A stretch of 64,000 bases of DNA. It comes from Baylisascaris procyonis. Its lineage: Eukaryota; Nematoda; Chromadorea; Rhabditida; Ascarididae. A model generated the notes under the pieces. It saw only the letters and a program-made list of their open reading frames with translations, did not search any database and had not been told where the DNA came from. The position numbers and the translations under genes are program-made. Shown here piece after piece: positions 38,101 to 49,701 of this stretch (its first letter is position 1; each line of letters opens with the position of its first letter). The stretch spans positions 806,001-870,000 of the forward strand of contig JAZARR010000008.1 in NCBI GenBank assembly GCA_037389465.1, written 5' to 3'.

Positions 38101-40033
38101 TTGACTAGCGCAAAATTGTTTCCTATCTGCATTTCGTTTCCAGCTGCATTTTTGAGATGGGCGGTTTACAGAAATATGGAAACTAGGAAAAGTTATAATT
38201 AAGTGAAGAAAGACGTGGATCACAAAAATATATCTGAGTGCAGATCAATCAATTTTCATCGCATATTTTCAAATAACTTGAAAAATGCATTCAGAAGCAA
38301 TCTTATGAGATCGATGATTCAAAACTCATCCCCATTACGCAGTCCATAGGCAATGGCCAATGACATCATATAAAAATCATTTCGACATACTAAATTACTC
38401 TAAGCCGTCGATTCTAAATCTTTTCGTCGATTAAAAGACCCTAAACAACAGTTTCGAAGTTAACTTAAAACCTTTACAAACTTCTACACCCTTTAATGTA
38501 CAACTAAAATTAACAATTGAGGAAAAGGCAATGATATGGATTTCATTTCCATCGCTTATATTGTTCTTCATTTTCTAAACTCTTTCATCTCAAATGGAAT
38601 GCTATTTCAAATGAGAAGAGGATATGCTAACCTCGTCATAGTTGCGTCTCCATTCGGTGATATTCTTAAGGAATTGCTCAGCTGAATTTTGCATCATCAT
38701 CGTTTCGACGAATTTCCAATCGGATGTGAGTCGTTTAATAAGCAAATAGGCGTTCACTGGATTTGTCACATAGCTTGTGTCCGATGAGAGAGCTTCTGCA
38801 TTACGTGCCGCATATTCATTTGCCACCCTTCAAAGAAACTTTCTTAGCGCCATCTGGGCAAAGTGAAAATCCCCATCACTCAACTATCATAGTTATTGCA
38901 ATATCTCGAAGGTAATCTATTTTATGGTAATATGTGTCGACATCAAAATACGTATTTTTAATAAATGAACATCCATATTTTCGTTCTTAACTATACTCCT
39001 CAATCAGAAAATTTCTATTTTCAATGGTGGCTCCGATTACCTGCATCTCGACCTCACTCAATATTCCAGCAACGCTTCACACTCAGCAAGCCCCATCAGC
39101 TGACGTATACGAATCGTTAAGATTAAAGAACGTTTCATATGCCGATATGCACATAGCCAATGATCGATGTGAGAGTGTATTAATGAACTAGTTGATGTCT
39201 GTTGAGTGCATTGTGAGGGCTGTTTGAAGTTTCTATGAGGTGCGTTAGACAAGCAACAAATCTGGGCATGTTGTTAGGGAATGACGCATTATGTCAGCAA
39301 CAATGATCGGCAAAGTGTTTCACAAGAATTGATATTCGAGCTATGCTTTTCCCCAATAAATACGCTACGTTTACTGAAAGAGACTATTAAAAATTACCCT
39401 AGAGATTTTGTAATTAGAACAATTGTGCAGTAGTGATGACATATATATCGTAAAAAATTCTTTTTATATACGTTTGCAGAAATTAGCCGCAATTATTTCC
39501 ATTGAGGCAGTCAACGAATTACCAACAATTTTGATGCGCTCAACTAAGACGGCTTTTTCTTAATGAATCAACAGTATCACTGCTGTGAAACAAATGCAAT
39601 GCGATAATATAAGCAATGGTCAAAGAAAATAACGACAATTATTGTTTCCTCTCAGAGAAAAAATTCGAATAGTTCATAAATCATATCGGTTGAGGATGTT
39701 TCAAAGCAAATTTTTCGAGGCATTGCATTCAAGAGGCCAACCCCATCAAATATGCATCCAATGTTTCTTGTGAGATAAATCATATGTTTATCTCACTTTA
39801 CAGAGATTTTGAATAAATAACTGAGATTATAACAACTACTTGCGCATTATAAGTGCTAAGCGGTATTACTTTTTTAGTTGTTGAAGACGTTCCAGCTCAG
39901 AGTCAATATAAGCGGAAATCACCGATGTGACTTCTTTCTCGGCACCAAGCAAATTCTGTAGATCGGCCACAGCAGTGAATATATCCGCAACACATATCGT
40001 TGATAACACGGCAAATATTACCAAAATCAGCAT
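29196..40033 (-). CDS. P4HA: Prolyl 4-hydroxylase alpha subunit (collagen P4H), complete multi-exon gene
   Basis: Catalytic subunit of ER collagen prolyl 4-hydroxylase, which hydroxylates X-Pro-Gly prolines in procollagen using Fe(II), 2-oxoglutarate and ascorbate; in nematodes it is needed for cuticle collagen. Coding exons (minus strand): 40033-39870, 38827-38632, 35522-35370, 34837-34618, 34295-34156, 33386-33213, 32224-32154, 31670-31571, one of 31007-30954 or 30929-30876, one of 30407-30345 or 30314-30249, 29736-29636 and 29361-29196 (TAA). All phases agree and give 534 residues (533 with 10a), the usual length. Residues 1-16 are a signal peptide (MLILVIFAVLSTICVA). An N-terminal dimerisation region follows, then a TPR-like peptide-binding domain (about 140-245) and the dioxygenase domain. 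Iron ligands are His419, Asp421 and His490, with Lys500 for 2-oxoglutarate; all sit exactly seven residues after human positions 412, 414, 483 and 493 as I recall them. Both PHY-1 and PHY-2 types are possible. Confidence 0.97.
29765..29813 (-). pseudogene. Possible decayed copy of part of P4HA exon 11
   Basis: Exon 11 contains CGGCCGTT and, five bases later, ATCCAAATAT. The intron just upstream has both words again in the same order (plus-strand 29806-29813 and 29765-29774), separated by about 30 extra bases. No open frame remains. This is suggestive of a third duplicated exon position that has decayed. Confidence 0.3.
30249..30314 (-). CDS. P4HA: P4HA exon 10b (second copy, canonical length)
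   Basis: A 66-base exon, phase 0 to 0, with a TATCTTTTAG acceptor and GTAAGC donor. It begins KEDTNAFKTLNTGNRVAT and ends ILIY, close to the animal consensus. With this copy the spacing between the catalytic residues equals that of the human enzyme. It is separated from 10a by 30 bases (30344-30315). Confidence 0.9.
30345..30407 (-). CDS. P4HA: P4HA exon 10a (first copy, divergent)
   Basis: A 63-base exon, phase 0 to 0, with an AATTTAG acceptor and GTAAGT donor. It reads RGEKEPYSVGMGNRVATVLI and a final Tyr. The GNR-VAT-LIY strand matches the family, but the linker before it is one residue shorter than usual and lacks the usual acidic and AFK residues. It is the copy less like other animal P4H alpha subunits. 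Confidence 0.85.
30876..30929 (-). CDS. P4HA: P4HA exon 9b (second copy of the HxD exon)
   Basis: Also 54 bases and phase 0, reading VANYGIGGHYEPHYDMST. The acceptor is TATTTTCAG and the donor GTAAGC. It is identical to 9a at 11 of 18 residues, including the iron-binding His and Asp, but ends MST instead of FAR. Only 24 bases (30953-30930) separate it from 9a. That gap is itself open in frame, so an mRNA keeping both copies would not be frameshifted but would carry an eight-residue hydrophobic insert and a doubled HxD loop. Confidence 0.9.
30954..31007 (-). CDS. P4HA: P4HA exon 9a (first copy of the HxD exon)
   Basis: This 54-base exon reads AQNYGIGGHYDPHFDFAR in phase 0. It has a TTTCTTCAG acceptor upstream and a GTAAGA donor downstream. 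It carries the first two iron ligands (His and Asp of PHFD). The end (DFAR) matches the animal consensus, while the start (AQ) departs from the usual VA. It fits between exon 8 (ending EELQ) and either copy of exon 10. Confidence 0.9.
31111..31142 (-). pseudogene. Possible decayed third copy of P4HA exon 9
   Basis: On the minus strand this piece of intron 8 has ATAGGTGGC, then after a gap ATCCACA and GGAT. The order and spacing match ATCGGTGGC...ATCCACA...GAT in exon 9a. The frame is broken by indels, so it cannot encode the loop. The similarity is short and could be chance. Confidence 0.35.
33387..34155 (-). other. GC-AG intron in P4HA (intron 5)
   Basis: After Lys291 the exon reads AAG followed by GCAACT. 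There is no usable GT before an in-frame stop. The next exon starts after TTTTTAATGCAG in phase 0 (VNVTAQ...VYCYLK). Joining AAG to this exon restores the family's alignment between the conserved ALCRG block and the YCYLK block without a gap. GC donors of the type AG|GCAA are a known minor class. Confidence 0.85.
35020..35093 (+). repeat. 34-bp near-perfect hairpin in P4HA intron 3
   Basis: The arms 35020-35053 and 35060-35093 are reverse complements over 34 positions with a 6-base loop. The only two non-Watson-Crick positions (35028/35085 and 35026/35087) become G-U pairs if the plus strand is transcribed, and C-A mismatches in the host pre-mRNA. This resembles a small-RNA precursor or a fresh palindromic insertion. 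No known miRNA was recognised. Confidence 0.7.
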
Positions 40034-40081
40034 TGATACAAAGCACTTCAGATTCGTACGATTGTCGTTAAATCAGCTGAG
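40034..40081 (-). promoter_or_regulatory. P4HA 5' leader with a candidate splice or trans-splice acceptor
   Basis: Just upstream of the P4HA start codon the minus strand reads ATAGTTTAG followed by about 48 bases to the ATG. An acceptor with no visible upstream coding exon is what a spliced-leader addition site looks like in nematodes. An upstream non-coding exon is the alternative. Confidence 0.35.
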
Positions 40082-43000
40082 CTAAACTATCAGAATTTTT
40101 TAGTGGTCAAAGATGCAGATAACGATATGATATCAACTGCTGATAATAGAACGATGTGGTACTATTTAATGCAAAACAACATAATCAATGAGACTTTAGA
40201 AGCGAAATCGACGAGGCAAGTAGGCGAAATAACAAAATTCTTCAGCCAGTTATTGCTTGACATCTCGCGGATGTTCATGGACGACACGAAATATCTACGA
40301 ACTGGGCATAAATATACAATATTGACGCAAATTTTAATAACGATCATAGTGAAAAACTTAGTTTGAGCCGATAATGCACCACTGAGCACGTTGAGTGCAT
40401 GAAATATCATAGGAGGACAACAATATAATATTCATTGTGCAGACGGATATTATTGAAATATTTGAAAGAGAGTGCCGAATTTTTTTAGAAAGCGTTTTAT
40501 AATATATCATCTGGAAAGTGGCATTTGAAGAGATTGATTTAATCCTCTCAAAGGAGGCATCCTGAAGCGATTTATAGTCTCACTCGTGCGATTGCCGTTT
40601 GTTTTGCAATTGAAATTATCACTTAGCATGTAAACAAAGCAACGGCACGTGAACTTTGCAGCTGAAGGCAATCCGGTAAGATAATACAGCTCAAAAAAAA
40701 ACATAACCAGTTAAAGCCAAAAATTACCATCACAGCCTCATTTTTGTGCCATCAGAAACAACTATTCTTTGTTTAGCCTCGAAATCAAAAGACTCAGGAA
40801 AGACTCATATTTTGTCTCCACTGTCGTTAGATTCTCACTCTCAGAATGAAGGCATAAATAAGGCGATCTACTGATTTAATTCAAATTTAGCATTTGAATA
40901 TGATCGCCAAACCTTTTCTTACATTCAAAAGCACAATTCAGTAAAGCCAAAAGAAAAAACTATTATGCACATAATGGTTACAAACTTTACAGTGAATGGA
41001 CATATTAAGTGGGGCGGCAGAGGGGAAATGCGACTTGGAAGGATGCAGTGCTTTTAGACGAGAGGCGAAGAAGATATGCGTAAATGACCCGTATGAGACT
41101 ATATTTATGCGTAGGAAATTATGCGATCGGCGAATCGCCAGAACACGCCACATACTCTGGTGCTCATCAATCCAACGTCGCCGATCGGGTTTGGCGATCT
41201 TCAATAGCGACGCATGCCACTTCTACAGAATTCGTTTCACTGACGTCCACTAGTTTAACGAATCGATACGAAACATATAATACGTCACCAAAAACGAACA
41301 ACGCAAATATCCACATAGAATAAAATATTTAAGGGGCGCAAAATTAAAGCAATCAAGCAATTGCTGCTGTATCCTTGTTCACCTTGTAGTGAATACTGTA
41401 TCTTCTCTTAGCACACTAACTGCACGTTCAACAGAGACTTCACGCAATTGCCACTGACAAGATCTACTGCTTAGTTGTCTTTCACATTGCTCACCACTCA
41501 CATTACACAACAACAATGAACTTCTCTAATGAAAACCACGAATTATATTTGAAATTGTAAAGGCATTAAATATTTATGGATTTAAATTATGATCTATAAG
41601 TGACGATTTGATATAACTATCGATAAATTTCTTAATAGCCAACAGATCGAAGATCGACATCGAATCCCTCTAATTTTTTTTTTTATCGATTATAAATGAG
41701 TCAACGAGTAGATCGATTGGCGAACAGTCGTTATCTCTGTTATACTGCTAATAAAGATGTGATATAATGATTTCACAATACTTTCTTATCGTTTTAAAGA
41801 ATTCTATAATGGACGATTACTAATATCGATTGAGTCAACTGTTGTTTACGAAGATTTTCGACCAGTATTGCAGTTATATTTAAAAAAGGACTACGCTTAA
41901 ATAAACGACCTTCTGAATCACCAAAAAATAATTAAAGAAAAATTAAGTGACTTCAGACAAGACCTATTTATTGCTTGATCTAGCATTTCGTAGCTGATAA
42001 TCGCCGCTTGTGTGCCCTTATTTCATCTCTCTCTACCGATGATATATCGACTATTAAACAATCAACCTACTCTCCTATCTACTCGAGTCATAGATGGTAG
42101 ATGTTCACATTTATGATACTAGAGTAGTATTTGCAAATAGATTTGCTTTAGAATGGACAGACCATGAATACCACCCACAGCGCTTAGAAAAAATTGTTCA
42201 CAATCAGCGAGAACAAAAAAAGATCTCAGTGAAATAACGCCACACTATTATAGTAAAGTCGCTCTGATATAACGATTTGTTGTAATTATTATGGATTTAA
42301 TTTTTCTTACTCGCTATTCAATAAAGTTTCTTCAATACAGCGTTCTCTTGAACGGTTAATTGCAGTTGGAATCGATCCGAAAATTTTGTAATTAGAGAGA
42401 TAATTATAATCACAAGCAATATATCAATCACTCTTTCTAAGTAATCAACGATATTGCTAATTATGAATGAAAAATAATAAAAAGAAGTTTAGCAATCATT
42501 GGCCACAAGGTGCATCTAAACAATACGTGCAATAAAATATTTGCAAAATGTGCACAGTATGTGCAAAAAATATGCGCAGGTATATGTAACAATAAAGTCA
42601 GAAGTGAGCAATTAAATTTGTCTACTAGCATCGGTTTAGCGGTCGTTGGCCATGTCTCATTGCACATTGCATCCAAACAACTAATTTTTGCATTTCCCAT
42701 TCTTGATGGTCAATACATCAGTTTATATCGTCCTTATACCCTCAACAACATTCATTAGTATCTAAAATCCAATCATACTTTCCCAAACAACTACTTTTGT
42801 TTACAGAGCATTACAACAGAGAACGTCCTAGAATGCAAGGATTCCTAAACTCAGCACATTATGTACGTCATTTCAAAAAACTATTAGATGAAATTGATAG
42901 AATTTTTAAACAGAACGGATATTTGAACGATGTTAAATATAATTTTGTGCTCATCTCTATCGCAGTTTGATCCACAAACCACTACAAAGTGGAATCTAAG

Positions 43001-45394
43001 CAGCAAACAAAAAAAAAAATCATTTTATTCTATAGCAATTCGTTTTCGGAATATGAATTTCAATACAAAATAGTTTCAAAGAGAAATATGACCAACATTT
43101 GTTTCATTTTATTGTTAAGAAGTCGGCCATTTTATCGCCTACAGAGTTTCAATTATCTGAAAAGTCGGATAGTCATTTCGAAAAGATAACTTATTTCCTT
43201 AAAGAAAAGGGAGAAATAAATCGAACATTTAAGATACAAATATAAAGACCTGTCTAGAGTCGCATGAAATCGATTTAGAAGGCCACCAACTGAAAAGAGA
43301 TTCAATTCATGACCTATCCAAAGACCTTCATGGTAAAATATTTCTGAAATTTAAGTCGAATCCAGACAGTGCACTTCCAACTGGCTCAACAAAATGCGCC
43401 AGTCAATTGAATAGACATCAGTGAAAAAGGTCAGTAAGACTCTAAAGCTACATCATTCAACGATGCCAACTGATAAACTTATAACTGCGCACGAAGTGGT
43501 ACAAGTAAATTTATGTTCTCGGCACTGTGAAAACTTCGCACCTATCAGCTGGCGATAACCCTCTCTTAGCTTAATGCGCCATTGTTCAAGCTTCACTTTA
43601 AACTGAATCACATATGGTTTTCAATGGCTTAAGAGGCGATTCATTTCAATTTCCGATATGCTCAATAAATTTTTTTTTCAGTATTAAATAGTCAATAAAG
43701 TATGCCGAATTGAAAGTGAAAAAAAAGAATTCCGGCTAAAGATGAAATATTGAAATTGCTGCAATGGAAAGAAAGCAGAATGGAAGAGATTAATTGCTAT
43801 TGCGGCAAGATAAAGTGAGTGCAGAGATGTGCACGAACAAGTACATTTGAAAATGCGTTATCATGTAGGCGCACGTTTGCATATAGCGGTGATTGATTTA
43901 CTCATCGAGATTTTCGAATTTTAATCTTTAATGCTTAGTGCAATGGGCATATTAGCATATCTATAAATTTGCATATGTACTAATAGCAATATTCACTTCC
44001 GGAAAAGAAATATCTCTTAAAGATAATTGTTGCATGAGCGGCATCCCTTAAGATGACGAAGTAAATAATTTCCGTTTACTCTCTATAATTGTAATCACCT
44101 CAACGTATCATTATTTCAATCTTATTAGAAAAAGTTTCACAAGCCAAACTATTTTTGGCGAAATTAAATTTTATTATATTTGAAGAAGGCTGCCCTCTTC
44201 CCCAGTAAAATTCCTGCAATTTCACATTATGAAATTTGAAATAACGCTTCAGCACGCATAGAGTTTTCGATCTAAGGTCCTCAGGCTATGAAAAATATGG
44301 AAATGAGAAAAGAGTTCATCCCTTGGTTATACCATCTAAGGTATATTTCTTAATGCAATAGCAGCATTAGGTTATATAGTTTCTGCTAGAACAAGGTTGT
44401 TCTTAGTACTTCAGCTTTCAGTATAAACTGAATTCGACGGCGAACATTAAAAGCTGTTAAAATTCGGTCGAAAAAAAAGGATATTAGTGACGAAATCACC
44501 TTTTATAAATGAAATATTCAATTTAAAAATCCAATTAATTAGTCCTCAATACCGACATCATTTTAAGTGGCACACGAAAAAAACTCATTGAAGAAAACAA
44601 ATCACTTGTTTATGAGATGAGCCATTGGAATGACGAAAAAACAAACAGAATTCAGACCATAAGCTAATATTCCATATTCTTCTATATTCCTCTCTGTAAA
44701 TTTTGAACCTATGTGCAGATGAAGATTAAAAAGTTTTGAAAATTAAAATCCTATTGAAACTAGTGGTGGAGAATTTCTTTGAAAAAGTTAGATTTAGAGT
44801 GAAATGAGGGAAAGAACCGCAAAGTTTTATGCCCATACGTAACGTGTATTTATTTTCGATAAATGGCGCCGCGGTTATTTTCCTATTACAGTGAAACTAA
44901 GTCGGTGATTTTAAAAATAAACAAATTTCGACGATGCTAAATTATGTTTGTATAACTTATGCTAGTATATTAATATTTATAACACGGTGCTGAAGTATTT
45001 TTTCATCAACTCCTACTTTGAACTGAAATTTAGAAGGCCTTACGGATCGACTGTTACGATACGAAGAAGAATCCTCTAGAAGTAATTTGGAAGCGAAATG
45101 ACTTAGAAGGGAACCTTTGAGGTTAGCCCATATCCCATTTATCGTTTCAGTGAAACTTTAAGATGGACATATCAATATAACGCTGACCTAGATGGCTACA
45201 ATAGCAAATGCAGTAGACAGCACTGAAATCTGAAATACGCGGACGCTCTTCGATAAGCCGCATGCTAGGATTGCCAACACTTTCAGTGTAAGTACACGTC
45301 AAGTAATGTGAATTGTCGTTGATAGAACTAAACGCTCATCACATCAGCAATAATCAATCTGAGTCACAAAATTAGAGTGCAAATCTCCCGGAAG

Positions 45395-45412
45395 CACACA
45401 CACACACACACA
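45395..45412. repeat. (CA)n microsatellite
   Basis: Nine CA units in a non-coding region. Confidence 0.9.
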
Positions 45413-46470
45413 AACCATCCGAGAGGAATTCACTCTTAGGCAATGTCTCGCTAACAACTAGTATTTTTTGATGAGATTGCAAACATATCTACTAAACGGA
45501 TATCGTTCAAAAGTAAATGCTACTAATAATACAATAATATCAATGTCAAGTAAGTTAAATAAGATTGTAAATGTATAATTCAAAGATTTATTCGAAGCAA
45601 AGATTTTACCAATCAGAGCATATTTACACTTCATCCGAGTAAAGTTGAACGAATAAAATTCAACTAGAGATAATAGCTAAGAATTTTGGCCGATAAAATG
45701 ATAGAAATTCTTAGTGATAACGATGATGGATAGCACAGCTATAATTTTGAAGTACGCTTTTTAAACTAATATTCCGAATTGAATATTGCAGATTTTTCAA
45801 TCACACAGCTATGATTTTACTTTCATAGCAAAATATATGCAAAAATATAATTTAGATGAAGTTAATCATTAAAGCAGTTAGCCTAACGAAACAAACGAAT
45901 ACAACTCTCTTTCATTTGGAATCGATGAGAGAGCAACAATCGAAAACTATCATATTGTTTATTGGCACAATGGTAAGCGGAATAAACAAAAGGTGACACG
46001 TACTGCAGCCTCTTGGTGCTACGTCCTCAACGTTGGATAGACACCCGAAAACATACGACTAATTATGGCATTATGCCTCTATTCTTATTATTTCGAATTG
46101 TATTGACTACAAAGATTATCCGAAAACCATTCGACAGACAGCACAACAGATGAGAACGATCCTGATTAGGTATTTAATAAGGAAAAATAAGGAAAATATA
46201 ACCTATCGAATAAAAGTATTCATTCGTATATTGAAAGCAATGCGGCGACGATGAACACATAACAGCTCGCAATAAAAGACTCAAGATAAAATGCGCACAT
46301 CAAGAAGCTATGCCCCTAACAACTACGAAGTTCGCCTCAAGGCAATTCGATTCAAACACGCGCCCTATTTCATATCGTTTGACCGACTGACTATATGTGA
46401 CACATCGTCATGTTCATATATCTACAGCTCTAGTTGAATATCCTTCAAAAAAAAGCACCCAACTTCTTGC

Positions 46471-46514
46471 GCCAAGCATGTAATCCTCGCCCGCCAAGCA
46501 TATAATCCTCGCCT
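46471..46514. repeat. 22-bp direct repeat, two copies
   Basis: GCCAAGCATGTAATCCTCGC and GCCAAGCATATAATCCTCGC, each followed by two bases, lie back to back at 46471 and 46493. No coding context. Confidence 0.85.
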
Positions 46515-47748
46515 CATCGTCCACATTGTTCCAAACATGTGCGACCGCAAACCCTTTATTAAAATCGTTTACGTGCAGATAATGTGCACGCAACTTAAAA
46601 GCTCGAGTAATCCCTCAACATCTGAAACAGGGGATGAATAATCCTTGCCTTACGAAATTTTTCTACCCATAAAGCGTTCTGTGACTCCCTTATCAACTCG
46701 ATCAGCAGCTAAATATAACCATGCACTATTTTAAAATATTATCAAGTAGAATTTTGGTTTGCGATATTGCAATGGTTTCGAATTAAAAATTTTCAGCTTA
46801 GTAACGTAATCTAGTTGGTGAGGGCCAACACAGGCTACCGAACGTAATATGTGTGGAAAAAATCTACATTTTAAACGCTCTCAATGCTCATATTCTTGCG
46901 ATCGTTGTATAATGCTTTATATTTTGGCTTTCCGCTGCGAAATTTTTTTCCTGCGACCTGTATGCTAGCCATCGGTCTCGCACCCATGTTTTTTTTACTT
47001 TTCGTTTATTCCCTCCCTACGTTAGGCTCATATTCTTTACCTATACTTCACATGCAAATGTTTTCACTGCATAAAGCGTTGAATAAATAAATAAGAACAC
47101 AAAGAAATACATATATCTTTCTCTCGCATCAAGAAATCTAAAAAAATTTGATTTCACATATATGCAACGCTATATACCGCCACTGGATCCGGCCGAAATT
47201 TTTGAGAATCCTGAATATCCTGAATAGCCGAAAATCCTGAATAAATAAAACTCTGCAAATGTGGAAAATTCATCACGAAGGATGAAGAATTAATTTGAAG
47301 TTATAAAACGATAGTACTACAGCAGTGTTGCATGTTATAAGGCGAATCTTGTGCTTAATCATTAAAATGTATTCCAAACGAAACGATTTATGAAAGCAAC
47401 TTTTATAATTTTCAACTTTAAAAAATGCACGAGCAATACAATCTAAAAGAATCTCTGTAAGATACAATAAACTTCTAAAACATTTCGAACAGTTTGCAAC
47501 TGTTAAATAAGGCAATATGAATAATCATCAGATAACGACCATATAAAACAATGCTATATACAAACGTATATCGTTGTACTCAGTGCTATATTTTTTCATT
47601 TACACTCAAATGCAATATAAGATTTCCCACATGAGATTATTGCTATGATAGAATTGTGAAACTTAATTTCACATAAATACATGGAAATGAACTATAAAAC
47701 ATGATACGATGGTACATTAATAACATTCACATGCAGTCATCACTGAAC

Positions 47749-47752
<4 letters not shown>

Positions 47753-47840
<88 letters not shown>
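47753..47840. repeat. (TA)n microsatellite
   Basis: About 43 TA dinucleotides in the non-coding interval between P4HA and dif-1. Confidence 0.97.
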
Positions 47841-47843
<3 letters not shown>

Positions 47844-48201
47844 TCTCGTTCGCTTTGATTACCATTTTTGATGTTATAAATATGAGATATTTGCATATTA
47901 CGACAATATAATACAGCAGCGGAAATCAGCTAATAGAGGTTAACATATTCATTAACAGAGGTTAATATTCTTAAGTGACTGTTCTTGAACGCATATTTAA
48001 TTATTGAAAGAAATCATAAGATTCCATGAAATTACATCACAAAGAAAAAACTGCTAACAGACAAATAGCAAAAACTTCAAGTCGAATCTATTTTGTTTCA
48101 ATCATGAGCATAATTCTAGATGTTCACCTGGCACGAATGAAACGATTAGTTCAACAGTAGGTTGTCGAATCACGACTGTGGTGACTTACCTAAATAACTT
48201 C

Positions 48202-48459
48202 AGCATTTCCACCTACCGATGGCAGGACGAAGACAACATAGCGATAAAGGGTACAGGTGAATTAAGAGAGGACATATTTTCATCCATCAATAATGGGATG
48301 GATAGTTCTCCAAGTCTACGCTTTTCTCCCGACGGTAAAGAGGAACCTTCAGTCTTTCATAACGAATTTGAAGTATTACAGCTACGGATTGAACCATATG
48401 CTCTGCAAACTGAGTGTGTGAAACAATCAAAGAACTACTCATTCAGATGTTTTAGTTAA
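48202..48459 (+). CDS. Coding-like block of uncertain strand, possible terminal exon
   Basis: After AATAACTTCAG the plus strand is open for 85 codons to a TAA, with protein-like composition (YRWQDEDNIAIKGTGELRED, then SPDGKEEPSVFHNEFEVLQL). The minus strand of the same piece also has an attractive frame (LGELSIPLLMDENMSSLNSP) before CG|GTAGGT. Only one is likely to be real. The plus frame is longer and has the better acceptor. HNEFEVLQLRI vaguely recalls the segment before a DYRK-type kinase domain, but no kinase motifs follow, so no function is assigned. Confidence 0.35.
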   Translation, partial: SISTYRWQDEDNIAIKGTGELREDIFSSINNGMDSSPSLRFSPDGKEEPSVFHNEFEVLQLRIEPYALQTECVKQSKNYSFRCFS

Positions 48460-49701
48460 AGATTTTTGCTAATTGCCTATATTTTCACTTAATGTTTGTT
48501 GTGAGAGGAAAAGGAAAAGAATGCGAAGGTGGTGAGAGTGGAGTTGTTTTTTGCGATAATCAGTGAAAGCGATAGAGGAATGTCTCATAGTTAAAGGAGA
48601 GGAAATGCAGCTGAAGAAGGAGAACCGATGCAATTCTCTGATTCTTGAATTACATCGTTGGAAGTTTTGGTCGCTATTTTGTGCATTCTGCCAAAAACAG
48701 TTAGCAAAGTTAAAATGCTTTTAACATGTTCTCTTCTTTTTGCGCTAAAGCTCTAATAGTTAAGTATTAATATTTTTATGGCTTTTTTCCCACTATGTTC
48801 ATTACCTAATTGATAAAAGAGCCGTATTGCTCGCTGCATAATAATAAACGAATAAAATACATGAGAACTTTAAAGATAAGAGCATATGCAAATCAGCCGC
48901 TGAAAATACACTGATTATGTAATATGAGTGGGCATATCGCTCGTTATTTACTCGCAAAAATCGTACACACATTTCACTGCTGAAATCTTTGTGTATAGCA
49001 TTCTAGTCGAACAATTAACTCTACGAATGCAATTCGAGTCGCAAATGACCACCCTGCTTCCTTACAGATAAAAGAAGGCCAGGTATTAATTATGGTATTT
49101 TCAGGAAGTAAAACAGCAAGTAAACGACAGAGGAAACTGGAAAATTCGTAGAAAATATTGGAAAGAATGAAGAGAGATAGTATTTTTATAGAGATAACAA
49201 GAAGGATGAGCAAAATTTTTTTAAGGAAAATCATGTGAAAATGTGAAACTCTCGATGGTTTTTTTTATCACTGAAGGCCAATGCTAGCAACTTCTCTATT
49301 CAAATCAATGATCTCGTTGCATCAGTAAATTCGTGAATGGCAAAATTAGACAAAAAAAGTGTTCTACAGTATTTTTCGAATATGCAGGAAAGATGTACGT
49401 ACCTGGTACAAAAACAATATAAAAGTGGATAAAGTAATCCTATAGATATAAATAACAACACAATACATGAAAAAGCAATAGTTTGACGCATTATCCCTCA
49501 TAATCGGTTGCAAAGAGAAGATATCGTAGAAAGTGCTTCGGATGATAGTGTATATAAGTGCCGTTCCATCTCTCTGTCATAATAGTAGAGAAAATTCCGA
49601 TTAGAGAAACAAGAAATGAGAGACGATAAAGGCGATTCATTCGAAAGCTTAAAATTTGCAAACATGTACTCAATTAGGGATTTTCTTTTAGGCGCTAAAG
49701 T

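Larger units (their letters stand above)
41300..48170. other. Non-coding interval upstream of P4HA
   Basis: Nearly 7 kb with no supported exon on either strand, only microsatellites and short direct repeats. Part of it may hold the P4HA promoter. The GC-richer piece at 41000-41250 is the best candidate but has no recognised elements. Confidence 0.4.

Noticed and set aside
40103..40366. 87-residue plus-strand frame just upstream of the P4HA start
   Set aside because: Antisense to the P4HA 5' region. It has no promoter, splice or domain support and is probably chance.
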